A stretch of 64,000 nt of DNA from contig CALSCO010001030.1 in assembly GCA_943704415.1 (NCBI GenBank), positions 1-64,000 of the forward strand, read 5' to 3'. This stretch comes from Parvularia atlantis. Taxonomy: Eukaryota; Opisthokonta; Rotosphaerida. Positions 10,639-21,236 of the stretch are shown one piece after another. The notes below the pieces were generated by a model. That model was not told where the DNA came from. It worked only from the letters and a program-made list of their open reading frames with translations, and did not search any database. Within the stretch, counting starts at the first letter, position 1. Each line of letters starts with the position of its first letter. The translations under genes were made by a program, and so were the position numbers.

Positions 10639-13398
10639 TCACAGGATGCCGCGCTGGCTGTTGTACAGGCTCAGGTTGTAGGCGCGCCCGCGTGCCGGCG
10701 CCGTCCCGGGCGTCCCGCTGCCCGCGGCTGCCGGGCTCTTCATGCTCGGCGGCGGCACGACGCCCACCGAGATCGGCAGGTCGACGGCTGCGGCGCGGCA
10801 GTCAGCACCCTCCCCTGGCAGCGACCACATGGCGCAACGCGCACCGGGCGGGCCCAGGTCAAAGTCGAGGTCGAGGCTGACGCTGGCCTGCTGGCGCGCG
10901 CTCGCCACCGTCGGCGGTGTCGCTGCGCCCGCGATGCTGCACACGGGCGCGTCAAGCGGGCGCTGCGCACACACACACGCGCACGGACACACCTCGGCGA
11001 CGACTTGACTTCCGCTTGCGCTGGCACGGCTGCCGGGCCCGTGAGGCCTGCTTTGCTTGGCTGCCGCACACCAACGCTGCGTCAGCATGGGCGCGCCCCA
11101 TCGCGTGCCTCGCGCACCGACGACGGTGCATCGCGCGGGATGTTGGACACGACAACGCGCCGCCGCTGGAACGGGTTGAACTCGGTGTCCGCCGCGCTCG
11201 CCTTGGTGCCCTGTGAGCACGCGCGCGCGCGGGCGGTCACGACACCGTCCTGCCCGGCTGTGTGTCGGCGGCGCGCGCCTCCTTGTTGGACCAGTCGAGC
11301 TCGATCTGCATCTGCTTCTCGCGGCTGCGACGGTTGAGCTCGGCGAGGTCTGCGAGAGCTGGCGGTCAGCCGTGCTGCGCGTTGCGGCACGCGGGGCGCG
11401 GGGCGCACTAAGAAGGTGCTCGTCGCGCTTGCGCATCTCCTCCGCCGCGAGTTCGTTCAACTCATCCAGCTCGCCTTGCTGTTGCGGCGCATGAGTGCGC
11501 GCGTGCATGCCACCGTGCAGCGCCGCGGGACCGCACCAGCCGCTTAACCTCCTCCGCCTGGTCTTCCTGCACCGCGATCTGGAGCAGCCGCTCGAGCTCG
11601 GCGCGCTCGGTGACCGGGTTGCGCGGCCGGCTGCGGATCTGGGCGGCGGCCACCCGCGCGAATGAGCACGGCAGCGCGCAGGCCAGATGCCCGCACCCGC
11701 GACTTTTCCGCGATCATGAAGCGCTGCTCCTCGGGCGTCATCTCGTGGTCGCGCGCGGCCTTGAGCGTCTCGACCACGGGCTCGAGCGTGCGCGCGTTCG
11801 GAATGCGCTGGTTGCCCGTCTGCAGTGCCTTGATGTACCTGCGCCACGCCCGCGCGTGAGCACGCCGAGCCTGCTGCTGCTGCCGCGAAAAGCGCACGCT
11901 TGCAGCTCGGGCTCGGTGATGGCCATGTTGGACACGAACGACAGCTGGAAGACGCGCTTGGACGCGCCGATGCGCAGCTCGAGCGCGCGCTGCGGCACGA
12001 CGCTCAGCGGTACCCGCGCCACACGCAAAAGACGCAGACACACATCCGTCGGCCGCTTTTCAAACTCGTACGTGCGGTGGTACTTGGTGATGCGCGAGAT
12101 CTGCGCCACGCGGTACGTCTTCTGCTGATTGCTGCCCATGCCGATTTGCACGCTGCAGCGCCGCGTGCGGTCGTCAGCAGCGCCTCTCGCACGCCACGTC
12201 GCTCGCGGCTGCGCACCGCACAAACGCGTCCTTCACAACGTCGCCAAAGTTCGGAAGCCACTGCCACTCGTTCAGCATGATGCGGCTGACTTGAGCCTTG
12301 CGCAGATCCTCCAGCAGCAGCGGCACTGACAGTTGCCGCGTGAGCCCGAGCGGCACAGGCTCGAGCGCCCCATGCACACCTTGTCGCGCCTCATCGGCCG
12401 GCAGCAGCGCCTCCGATGCGTCAACGCTGAACTGGCTGCGCCGTGTCAACCCCTTGTTCTCGTCCTGGCGGCCACCTTCAGGACGCGCGCATGTCTGCAA
12501 GCACGACGCACAATCTCCTTGTCGCGCACCAGCTTCTTGGCCGCGCGCTCGGCCTCCTTGACCTGGCGCTTGGCCTTCTTGTCAATCGACTTTTGCAGCT
12601 GTGCCTTGTGCTCACGCCGCTCGATCTCGCGCGCCTTGCGCTTGAGCGCGAGACTGCAGAACCGTGCGTGAGCGCGGTCGCACGTGGCGCGCCCGTTCCC
12701 CGCCGCACCGCGCCCGCCGCGCCTCGCGCTGCTCGCTGCGCTCGCTCAGGATCTTTTCGCGCTGGATCTCTGTCATGGCCTGCGGCGCGGCGTCGGCCTC
12801 GCTCTGTCCGGCGCCTCGCGCCACTTGCGCCACACCATCAGGTTGGCGCGGTCCTGGGCGTCGCCCATGAGGTCCGGCCCGTAGCCGTCGTTGTCCTCGT
12901 CCTCGTCCTCGTCCTCGTCCGAGCTGCGGCCACGATGCGGTCAATGGGCACGCCCGCGACAGCACGGCGCGGCGCACCTCGCGTCGTTCGACTCCGAGTC
13001 GGACGCGTCGTCGTCGTCGTCGTCGTCGCCCGGCGTGTCCGAGTCTGCGCGCGCATGAGCCTCGTGCGGCAAGCGCACGGACGCACAGCGCCGCACCGGA
13101 CGCGTGGCCCTTGCGCCGCCCGCGCGTCTTCTTCTTGCTGCGGCGCGGCGTCGTGTCTCTATGTCAGCGATCGCCGTGACATACGCGCCACGCCGCACCG
13201 CGCCGACGCCTTTGTGCCGTACTCCTCGTCGTCGTCGTCTGAGTTGCGCGCGGTCTTGCGCGGGCGCTTGCGCGTGATCTTCTTGGCGCTGCACGGCGGC
13301 CGTCCGACGGCGCGTCAGCCGGTGTGCGGCGTGAAGCAGGAGGAGGACGCGCGCCTGTTGAGCACGTCCTCGAGGACGTCGTCGAGGTCGTCGTCCAT
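10639..13398 (-). CDS. RTF1: RTF1, Plus3-domain subunit of the Paf1 complex
   Basis: The start MDDDLDDVLEDVLNRR opens an acidic and Ser-rich region with long Asp runs, as in RTF1. The Plus3 domain follows: RIMLNEWQWLPNFGDVVKDA, then GMGSNQQKTYRVAQISRIT, TYEFEKRPTDV, ELRIGASKRVFQLSFVSN and MAITEPEL. A helical region has TLEPVVETLKAARDHEMTPE, RAELERLLQIAVQEDQAEE, DELNELAAEEMRKRDE and LNRRSREKQMQIELDW. The end is NLSLYNSQRGIL. Plus3 binds phosphorylated Spt5 and single-stranded nucleic acid, and RTF1 promotes H2B ubiquitylation during Pol II elongation. Eight or more introns are present. The 3' end faces the WDR12 stop across 44 nt. Confidence 0.85.
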
Positions 13399-13477
13399 GC
13401 TGCCTCGCCCCACACCACGCTCGGGTGCCGCGACGATTCGTCTGGAAGCGTCTCAAGCTTCCACACCGAGAAGGGCC
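13399..13477. promoter_or_regulatory. Divergent intergenic region with inverted repeat
   Basis: Seventy-nine bases separate RTF1 from the RS-rich gene. At about 13442-13462 an inverted repeat TGGAAGC / GCTTCCA with a 7-nt loop is visible. It could bind a dimeric factor or be chance. No TATA box is seen. Confidence 0.4.
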
Positions 13478-15769
13478 ATGGATGCGCAGCCCGCGCCGCT
13501 CGCGCGCGGCGAGCCCATCAACCTGACGATCCGCACGGCCGCCGCGACGATCCGCGCCGAGACGCCGCTGCTGCACGTGCTGCAGCGCGAGGGGCGGACG
13601 GCCGCGGCCGACGGCGGCACCGCTTCGAGCACGCACAGAGTGGCCGATGTGGCACCTTCACCGGCCAACGACGCATCCTGGCGGCGCCCGCCCGAGCCCG
13701 CCCGGCCCCCGGCGCCTCTGCTTTACTCGCCGCACGACGTCGAGCGCCACTCGGCCGCCGCAGAGCTGCAGAGCATCCATCGCGCTTTCACCGGCGCGGC
13801 CGCGGCCGCCGCACCCGATTTCGCCGCCCAGGGCCATCGCCGCTTCGTGCAGCTGCAGTCGCGCGGTCCGGGGCCCGCCAAGCCCGAGCCGAGGCCGGCC
13901 GCCGCGCCGGGCGGGCCGCGCCCGTTCTCGTTCCAGCGGCCGGTGTACTGGGGCGCCATTGTCAGGCCGCCGACGAGCCCGCTGCCGCCCGTGGTCCCAC
14001 CGCCGCTAGGCAACCGCATCGTCACGGACGTGCGGCGTGCAGCGGACGCTGCCGTGCGCCCGCCGGAGCCGAACGGAGCGTCGCACCCGCCCGCTCGCAG
14101 CCTCGACCGAGACCGCGACCGAGACCGCAGCCGCAGCCGCAGCCGCAGCCGCAGCCTCAGCCGGGGACGCGCCGTGCGGTCGTCCAGCCGCAGCAGCAGG
14201 AGCCCGCTTGGGCAGAGGCGGCGGAGCACGAGCCCGGCCGGCGGCAGCAGCCCGGTCCGCGGCCGCGCGCGCGTCACGCTCCGGGGACGCAGCCACAGCC
14301 GCAGCCCGAGCCGCGGGCGCAGCACCAGCCGCAGCAGGAGCAGGAGTACGAGCCACGGCAGAAGCCGCAGCCGCAGCCGAAGCCGAAGCCGAAGCCGCGG
14401 CCGCGGCCGCACGCACCGGCGCAGCACGAGCTCGGGCAGCCTGAGCCGGCGCAGCTGGAGCAGCCGCAGCCGCAGCTCCAGTCGCAGCCGCAGCCGAAGC
14501 CGCGGCCGACGGAACCGCGGCGGCAGCCGCTCGCCCAGTCGGACACGGACCGCGGCCCCGGAAAAGCCGCCCGCGCCCGCGCCCGCCCCCGCCGCGCCCA
14601 TGATCAGCCCCGCGTTCAAGGCGTCGTTTATGCCAATCTCGCCCGAGGCGCTGATGCCGGCCGCCCTAGTTCCATCGGCCCCGCGAGTCGTCGAAGTTAC
14701 GCGCGGCTTGGACGTGCCGCCACAGCCGCCTTTCATTGTCATACCGCGCCGCGTGAGCTCAAGCTCAAGTGTGCTTCCCGGCGCAACGACTTTGCCCGTG
14801 CCGCTGGCGATGCTTCGGCCACCCGTGCCTCTTGCCATGCTGACGCCGCCTGCGTCGGTGCCGCAGCCCGTGCCGGTGCTGCGGCTGGTGGCGCAGCCGG
14901 GACCGGTGGCGCAGCCGGTGCTGGTGCCGCGCAATGTGTTTGACAGCCCGGATCCGATGGACCTCGGCGAGTCGCTCGTGCTGACGCCCGTGCAGGACAC
15001 CGTCGGGCCACCGCCAACTGCACCGCCGCCGGTCGTCGCACCGCCGAGGCGCGCGCCCGTGCCCGCGATCGTGCTGGACGACGACTTACCGGACAGCGAC
15101 GCGGTGCCGATGGACCTGACCGACACGCCGCCGCCCGCGTCGCCCATGGACAGCGCAGCGATGCCAGAACTGGGGCCGAAGCGCTCGGGCATGTTTGCGC
15201 GGCGCGTCGTCGTCACCAACGGCCGGCGCGAGTCTGTCAGCGAAGCTGCCGAGCGCGCCGCTGCCGACAGTGCCGCCGCTGAGCACCTGACTGAAAGCGC
15301 AGCAGCTGCCGAGCGCACCCTTGCGCCGTCACTTGGCCTGGCAATGGCGACCACGGATGAGGCGCCCGAACCCAGCGCTGCGAAGCCAACGCCGGCCGTC
15401 GAGAGCACCACCACCGCGACAGCCAGCACGATCGCTGCCCCAGGCCCCCCAAGGCCACGCCGGAAGCGTGTCGCGCTCACGGCTCAGCGATGCGCCAACG
15501 ACAGTAACTTTTACGTCGACTTGTTCCGCCAGGCGTTGCACCTGCGCGCGCAGCAGGGCGCGCCGCCGCCCGACGCCGCGCACGTCGTGCTGAGCATCGA
15601 CGGGTACGTCTGGTACGAGTACAACCCGGCAGACCTCCACCGGGCGTTGGAAGAGCGCCTGGACGAGCGCCAGCGCCTAATCGTCCTGGCCAAGCGCGAG
15701 CTCGCGCGGCTAAGGAGCGCCTCGCGGACGGCGAGCGCGGAAGCTAGACCGTCTACTAGCCAATCTTAA
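13478..15769 (+). CDS. Intronless RS-rich low-complexity protein (about 763 aa)
   Basis: Translation from the ATG at 13478 (MDAQPAPLARGEPINLTI) is open to the TAA at 15767-15769 with no intron. Residues 1-200 are Ala/Pro-rich. At about 205-340 there is an Arg-Ser domain (repeats of DRD and RSRSRS) like those of splicing regulators. The middle is Pro/Ala/Val-rich. The last 90 residues are more normal in composition, with ANDSNFYVDLFRQALHLRAQ, AHVVLSIDGYVWYEYNP and a helix RALEERLDERQRLIVLAKRE. I do not recognise this C-terminal module. The RS domain suggests a nuclear or RNA-processing role (inference). Absence of introns is unusual here. Confidence 0.7.
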   Translation: MDAQPAPLARGEPINLTIRTAAATIRAETPLLHVLQREGRTAAADGGTASSTHRVADVAPSPANDASWRRPPEPARPPAPLLYSPHDVERHSAAAELQSIHRAFTGAAAAAAPDFAAQGHRRFVQLQSRGPGPAKPEPRPAAAPGGPRPFSFQRPVYWGAIVRPPTSPLPPVVPPPLGNRIVTDVRRAADAAVRPPEPNGASHPPARSLDRDRDRDRSRSRSRSRSLSRGRAVRSSSRSSRSPLGQRRRSTSPAGGSSPVRGRARVTLRGRSHSRSPSRGRSTSRSRSRSTSHGRSRSRSRSRSRSRGRGRTHRRSTSSGSLSRRSWSSRSRSSSRSRSRSRGRRNRGGSRSPSRTRTAAPEKPPAPAPAPAAPMISPAFKASFMPISPEALMPAALVPSAPRVVEVTRGLDVPPQPPFIVIPRRVSSSSSVLPGATTLPVPLAMLRPPVPLAMLTPPASVPQPVPVLRLVAQPGPVAQPVLVPRNVFDSPDPMDLGESLVLTPVQDTVGPPPTAPPPVVAPPRRAPVPAIVLDDDLPDSDAVPMDLTDTPPPASPMDSAAMPELGPKRSGMFARRVVVTNGRRESVSEAAERAAADSAAAEHLTESAAAAERTLAPSLGLAMATTDEAPEPSAAKPTPAVESTTTATASTIAAPGPPRPRRKRVALTAQRCANDSNFYVDLFRQALHLRAQQGAPPPDAAHVVLSIDGYVWYEYNPADLHRALEERLDERQRLIVLAKRELARLRSASRTASAEARPSTSQS
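14107..14530 (+). repeat. Low-complexity tract coding for the RS domain
   Basis: Short units close to CGCAGC, CAGCCG and GAGCCG recur for about 400 nt. In the gene frame they give Arg-Ser and Arg-Gly repeats, and in the next frame Pro-Gln repeats. Repeat expansion probably built the RS domain. Confidence 0.75.
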
Positions 15770-15834
15770 CGTGATGTACACTTTGTCGCTTGCAAAAGTC
15801 GCGCCTGTCATCAACCTCGTTGAGCCGAAGGCGC

Positions 15835-16873
15835 ATGCGCGTCTTTTCGTGCACCTGGGGCTGCAGCGGTGCGGCCGGCAGCGCGTCGGTCCGGGCCTTC
15901 GCCTGGACCGTCGCGGCCGACCACACCGCCCGCCCCGCTGGCGCCGCAGCGTCCTCCGCCCCGGTGCGCCGCGCGGCGCGAACGGCCCGGCGCGCCCTCA
16001 CACGCCCGGCGCAGCGCGTTGAGGACCTCCGCCGAGCCCGCGCCCCTGCGCGCCCCCACCGCCACCGCGCGGCCAAGCGCTCGCGCTGCGCTCCTGCGCC
16101 GTCCCCGCCGGCCGCGGTATTCCGGTGGGGCACGCGCTTGCTCGGCCGGCAACCAGGCTGACACGCGCTGTCGCAGCCCGGCCGACTTCCCGCCGCTGCC
16201 GTCGCGCGCCGCGCCCACCGCCCCGCGCGCCGCCCCCGCCCCGGCCGCCCCGCCCGCACGGCCCGTCGCCGTCGCGCAGCTCGTCAAGGCCGCGCCGCCA
16301 GCCGACGTCGCACAACGCCCCTACAGCCAGGTCGCCGGCGCCGCCGACTCGCACCGCGCGGCCCTGGCCGCCGCCTCGGCCGCCGCTGCCGCTGCCCGCG
16401 CCCCGCTGCCCGCGACACGCCTCGCGCCGCTCACGCGCAAGCTCGTGCGCGTCATCCGCGACGACCTCGCGTGCGTCCCCGCGCCGCCCGTGCGCCCGTC
16501 GCCCGCGACCGTCTCTGCGCCGGCGGCGGCACCGCTGCCCGCCCGCCCGCGCGCACTGCGTTCGCTCCCGCGCGCTGTCACGCTCTTCCGTGCGCGCCAC
16601 CGTCACGTCGCGTGCGTGCGTCGCCTCGCGCCGAGTGCCTTCCTCTCGCGGCGCCTCATTCAGGTGCGCGCAAGGTTGCATTGCTGTGCGCTCAGCACTC
16701 ATCTGCCGCAGCGCATGGTCCGCGCCACGACGTCCACCGCGCTGCTGCGCCAGTACAACTTGCTGCGCCCGTCGTGGGCGCTCGTCGGTGCGGCGCCTCC
16801 GGCTCTGTGAGCGGCCCGACTGACCGCACACGCGCGCACAGACGGCGGCTGGCGCCCGCAGGCCGCTTGCTGA
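15835..16873 (+). CDS. Hypothetical Ala/Pro/Arg-rich protein
   Basis: No family is recognised. The clearest part is an exon from about 16176 preceded by a textbook acceptor (GGCTGACACGCGCTGTCGCAG). It encodes PADFPPLPSRAAPTAP, VAVAQLVKAAPPADVAQRPY, SQVAGAADS and LTRKLVRVIRDDLA. Two more introns lead to RMVRATTSTALLRQYNLL, RPSWALV and DGGWRPQAAC before the TGA at 16871-16873. The upstream exon from the ATG at 15835 is in phase but compositionally poor, so the start is uncertain and an ATG at 15774 is an alternative. DFPPL-type motifs occur in proteins that bind translation factors, which is only a hint. Confidence 0.42.
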
Positions 16874-16921
16874 GCCTCTCCCTCTCGTGCATCCATTTGC
16901 CTACCCCTGACCTACTCGACC

Positions 16922-19142
16922 ATGCAAGCCCACATCAACCCGTCCCTCGCCGAAGTCACCCGCCGCCTGCTCGACGGCGAGGGCAACATGATCCCCGTCT
17001 TCCGCCAGCTCAACGCCGACCTGCTCACGCCCGTGTCGGTGCGTGCACACAGCCGTCGCTGCCGCTGCGGCAGTGCACTCACCGCCGTCCGTGCCAGGCC
17101 TACCTTAAGATCGCCAAGGGCGCCACGCACTCGTTCCTGCTTGAGTCGATCGCGGGCGGCGAGCGCGTGAGCCGCTACTCGTTCATCGGCGCCAACCCGC
17201 GCAAGATCATCGCCACCGGTCCGAACGAGGCGGTGCAGGGTGCGCCGAGCCACCGTCACGCTGCAAGATGGCGCCGCTCAGACGCGCGTGTGGCGCAGGC
17301 GACCCGCTCGCCGTGCTGGAGCCGCTGCTGCGCGACGTGCGCTACATGCGCGTGCAGGGCCTGCCCGCGTTCACTGGCGGCGCCGTCGGCTACATTTCGT
17401 ACGACTGCGTGCGGCACTTTGAGCCGCGCACGGTACGCCCGCTCAAGGTGCGCAGCGCGCATGTCCCCCCGCGCACCGGTGTGACGCACGCTCGCACGCG
17501 GCGCAGGACGTGCTGCAGATCCCCGAGGCCGTGCTCATGTTCTGCGACACGATCATCGTCTTTGACCACGCGTGGCAGACGATCAAGGTGGGTGCGCACA
17601 GGCTCTGCTGTACTGAAAGGCTTGCTCACGCGCGCCGCGTTCCAGGTCGTCGCGCACGTCTCGCACAACGCCACTGCAGGCACCGACCGCGCTGCCAGCG
17701 AGACCGCCATCGCCGAGGCGTACGCGCAGGCGTCCACAGCGATCGACACGCTGCTGCGCGCACTGCAGGACCCGCACGTGCCGCTGCCACAGCAGGGCAC
17801 CGTAACGTCAAGCCCCGAGGTGGGCGACGACGCGCTGCGACTTGGCTTCACGCTGACTGCGCCGTGCAGCCCGTCTCGAACGTCGGGCAGCAGGGCTACG
17901 AGGACATTGTGCGCAGCCTTAAGCACTTTATCCACGAGGGCGACATTATCCAGGCCGTGCCGTCGCAGCGCCTCGGTGTGCCCTCGCTTGTGCTGCTCAC
18001 GCCGGGCTCATCCGCTCGCGCCGTCAGCACGCCCGACCGAGCTGCACCCGTTCAACCTGTACCGACACCTGCGCTGCGTTAACCCGTCGCCGTACATGTT
18101 CTACGTCGACCTGAAGGACTTCCAGCTGATCGGCGCGTCGCCTGAGGCCATGGTCAAGGTCAGCGCCGACGGCCACTGGCGACGTCGGCGGTCTGACGCG
18201 CCCGGGCCACGCAGGTCACCAACGGCGAGGTCGAGACCCACCCGATCGCGGGCACACGCCGACGCGGCCGCACGCCCGAGGAGGACGTCGCGCTCGAGAA
18301 AGAGCTGCTCGCGGACGAAAAGGTGGCGGCGTGGTGCACCGGCAGCCTCGCTGACGCCGCCACCGTACGCAGGAGCGCGCTGAGCATATCATGCTCGTCG
18401 ACCTCGGCCGCAACGACGTCAACCGCGTCTGCGTGCCGTCTACCGTGCGCGTGGAGGACCTGATGCACGTGCAGCGCTTCTCGCACGTCATGCACATCGT
18501 CAGGTGCGCCTCCGCCCGGCGACACGCGGACGCCGCTCACATCGCGCTGGCGCATGCACGCGCAGTCGCGTGCTCGGCCAACTGCGCGCGGAGTGCACGC
18601 CGTTCGACGCCTTCCGCTCGATCTTCCCGGCCGGGACCGTGTCGGGCGCGCCGAAGGTCAGTCGCGTGCGGCATGCGCCCTCACACAGGAAGCGTTGACC
18701 CGACCGGCCGCAGATCCGCGCGATCGAGCTCATCAGCGAGCACGAGAAGGAGTGCCGCGGGGTCTACGCCGGCGCAGTCGGCTACTTTAGGTGCGCGCAG
18801 CCGCCAGTTCGCGCGATCTGCTCACGCGGTGGGCGCCGGCCCAGCTACTCGGGCGACATCGACACGTGCATCGCCATCCGCACGATCCTGCACAAGAACC
18901 GCACGCTGTACCTGCAGGCCGGTGCGGGCATCGTCTTCGACTCGGACCCGACGGCCGAGTACGAGGAGACGATTGCGAAGCTCAACGCGAACCTGGCTGC
19001 CATTCGCTCGGCAGAGCAGACGTACGCGGCACCGCTCGGTGCGTCGCGCGTGCCTGTGCGTGCGCTGGCACGCTGACGGTGCGCAGAGGGCGAGCAGGAC
19101 GGCTCGTCGGCCAGCAAGCGCCGGAAGCAGTCGCGCAAGTAG
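16922..19142 (+). CDS. trpE: Anthranilate synthase component I (TrpE)
   Basis: TrpE converts chorismate to anthranilate with ammonia supplied by TrpG. Exons in order give [36 protein letters not shown] (carrying the LLES segment of the tryptophan feedback site), [106 protein letters not shown] and [19 protein letters not shown]. All chorismate-binding signatures are present. Ten or so introns interrupt it. The N terminus [17 protein letters not shown] shows no transit peptide, so it is probably cytosolic. The stop TAG at 19140-19142 lies 11 nt before trpG. Confidence 0.93.
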
Positions 19143-19153
19143 ACACGCCCACC

Positions 19154-20014
19154 ATGGCAGCGGTCCACAACGGCGGCAGCAGCGGCGAGCGCGCCGCCCC
19201 GCGCGTGCTGCTGATCGACAACTACGACAGCTTCACGTGGAACGTCTACCAGTACCTCGAACTGGCGGGGGCGCGTGTGACCGTGCACCGCAACGACAAG
19301 GTGCGCGCGGAGTCGCACCCAACGTCGGCTAGCTCATCGTTGTTGCGACAGATTACCGTGCAAGAGTGCGAGGCGCTCCAGCCGACCCACATCGTCATCT
19401 CGCCAGGGCCCGGCCGCCCAGCCGACGCCGCCGTGTCGAACGACGTGATCCGCACGTTCGCGGGGCACGTGCCCATCCTCGGCGTGTGCCTGGGCGAGCA
19501 GTGCATGTACGAGCTGTACGGCGGCGTGGTGCGTGTGCGCGCGGGGGTTCGACGCCCGCCGACATCAACGCGCAGGTGACCTACGCCGGCGAGATCAGGC
19601 ACGGCAAGACCGCGCCCGTGTCGCACGACGGCCGCGGTGTGTTCAAGAACGTGCCGGACAACATCGAGATCATTCGGTACCACTCGCTCGCCGGTGCGCA
19701 TCGCGTGCAAGCGGTGTCGGCGCTCTCGCTGACGTGCGCTGACCGCAGGGGACCCGGCGACGCTGCCTGCCGTGCTGGAGATCACAGCGCGCACGGCCAA
19801 CGGCATCGTCATGGGCGTGCGGCACCGCGAGCTGATCGTCGAAGGCGAGCGCGCACGAGGGCACACGCCGTGTGCGCAGGCTGACGAGACACGCACAGGC
19901 GTGCAGTTCCACCCCGAGTCGATCAAGAGCGAGGGCGGCCTGACAATGTTTAGGAACTTTTTGAGCTGGTCCGGCGGGCGCTGGAAGGATCTGCCGCCAA
20001 GCGCGTCATTCTGA
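19154..20014 (+). CDS. trpG: Anthranilate synthase glutamine amidotransferase (TrpG)
   Basis: TrpG releases ammonia from glutamine for TrpE. The start has a strong Kozak context (CCACCATGG) and is followed by [19 protein letters not shown]. The nucleophile Cys lies in [17 protein letters not shown], the oxyanion-side motif is [12 protein letters not shown], and the catalytic His and Glu lie in [13 protein letters not shown]. Three or four introns are present. The end, [13 protein letters not shown], is where fungal TrpG-TrpC-TrpF proteins continue into the next enzyme. Here a TGA stops translation at 20012-20014, after [10 protein letters not shown]. It is co-directional with trpE and trpC and within tens of nucleotides of both. 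Confidence 0.92.
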
Positions 20015-20016
20015 GC

Positions 20017-20065
20017 GTATGCGCGGGTCCTGCGGTCTGAGCGCTCAAGCTAACCGCGGGCGCAG
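20017..20065 (+). other. Intron-like element between trpG and trpC
   Basis: A 49-nt stretch runs from GTATGC to GGCGCAG, with a near-perfect branch motif GCTAACC 15-20 nt before the acceptor. It starts 2 nt after the trpG stop. Removing it leaves 9 nt between the TGA and the trpC ATG, and the two frames become the same: TGA, then codons for Ala-Arg-Pro, then Met-Ala-Gln-Pro. An intron that lies outside both coding frames suggests one transcript covering both genes, or a trpC 5'-leader intron (inference). Confidence 0.5.
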
Positions 20066-20072
20066 ACGACCG

Positions 20073-21236
20073 ATGGCGCAGCCGACCATTCTCGAGCGCA
20101 TCGTGCAGCAGCGGCGGCTCGACGTGGCCGCTGCCAAAGAGCGCGAGCCGCTCGAGGCGCTACGTGTGCGCGTCACGACGTCGGCTCCGGCGGCAATCGA
20201 CTTTCACGCGCGGGTGCGGCAGCGATTGCGTCGCGATGAGCACCTCGCTCATGCGCAGCCTCTCGCCAGCTTCTGCGCGCCGTGCAGCCGCCAGCGAGCC
20301 ACGTCGCCGTGATTGGCGAGATCAAGCGCGCGTCGCCGTCCAGAGGAGGCACGTCGCGGTGGTGGGCCTCCAGATGCGCAGCCGCGCTCACACACCGCGC
20401 GCCCGCAGACATCGCACCGGGAGCCGATGCGCTGGCCACTGCCCTGACATATGCGCACGCGGGTGCGGCCGCGATCTCGGTCCTCACCGAGCCGACGTGG
20501 TTCAAGGTGCGCTGCGCACGCTGCTGCTGCCGCGCTGCACCGCGACACTCACGGGATGGGCAGGGCCACCTCGAGGACCTGCGGGAGGCGCGCGCGGCTA
20601 TCGAGCGCAAAGTTGGCGCCGACGCGCGCCCGGCGTTCTTGCGGAAGGACTTTATCGTTGACGAGTACCAGGTCGCGTCTTGGGAGCCCCATTTACTCGG
20701 CCCGCTGAGCGTGCGCGCCCAGGTGCTCGAGGCGCGTGTCGCCGGCGCCGACACGGTGCTGCTGATCGTCGCGTGCCTGTCGGACGACGAGCTGCGCGAG
20801 TTGATGCGCACGTCCCGCGCCCTGGGTATGGAGCCGCTGGTGGAGGTAAACAACGCCGACGAGGTGTGTGCATGCGACCTGTGCGGCATAAGCATGCTGA
20901 CGGCCGGACGCAGATGCGGCGCGCGCTGGCGCTGGGCTCGCGCGTGATCGGCGTCAACAACCGCAACTTGCACAGCTTCACGGTTGACATGAACACGACG
21001 TCGTCGCTGGTGCGGTGTCCTGCGGTGCGCCGCGCTCGCGCTGACGCCTGCCCGGCCAGGCCGAAATGATCTCGCGGGACGGCGACGTGGTGCTCGCGGC
21101 GCTGTCGGGCATCACCGGCCGCGCCGACGTGGCCGCGTACGAGGCGCAGGGCGTGCGCGCGGTGCTCGTGGGCGAGGCGCTCATGCTGGCGGCCGACAAG
21201 GCCGCGTTCATCCGCGGTCTGCTCACGGCAACATGA
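20073..21236 (+). CDS. trpC: Indole-3-glycerol phosphate synthase (TrpC)
   Basis: This (beta/alpha)8 enzyme makes indole-3-glycerol phosphate from CdRP. The start [20 protein letters not shown] is the standard N-terminal helix. The catalytic lysines appear in [13 protein letters not shown] and [13 protein letters not shown]. The order then continues with [64 protein letters not shown] and [16 protein letters not shown]. It ends [10 protein letters not shown] at the TGA 21234-21236. Five or six introns occur. The stop overlaps the trpF start as ATGA. Confidence 0.92.

Noticed and set aside
12443-13477. Upstream extension of the RS-rich reading frame over the RTF1 gene
   Set aside because: The frame stays open through RTF1 on the opposite strand, but the conserved Plus3 coding there and the lack of normal composition show it is a shadow of GC-rich antisense sequence.
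13324-14943. Plus-strand Pro/Gln-rich frame overlapping the RS-rich gene
   Set aside because: It is produced by the same CAGCCG-type repeat read one base off; the gene frame alone has a sensible N terminus and a non-repetitive C-terminal module.
13723-15480. Long minus-strand open frame (about 585 codons) inside the RS-rich gene
   Set aside because: It is Gly/Ser/Arg low complexity that mirrors the plus-strand repeats, has no family signature and no plausible promoter. Kept only as a note in the RS-gene finding.
16400-16680. Retroelement-like reading of RKLVRVIRDDLA and neighbours
   Set aside because: No polymerase, integrase or gag motif, no terminal repeats and no target duplication are visible.
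15756-16831. Minus-strand open frames over the hypothetical gene at 15835-16873
   Set aside because: Arg/Ala-rich with no conserved segment, while the plus strand shows correct intron signals.
20012-20014. TGA as a reassigned sense codon, which would fuse TrpG and TrpC
   Set aside because: Many genes in the window end at TGA exactly where the family ends (for example PTAR1, WDR12, XPG, bZIP), so TGA acts as a stop.
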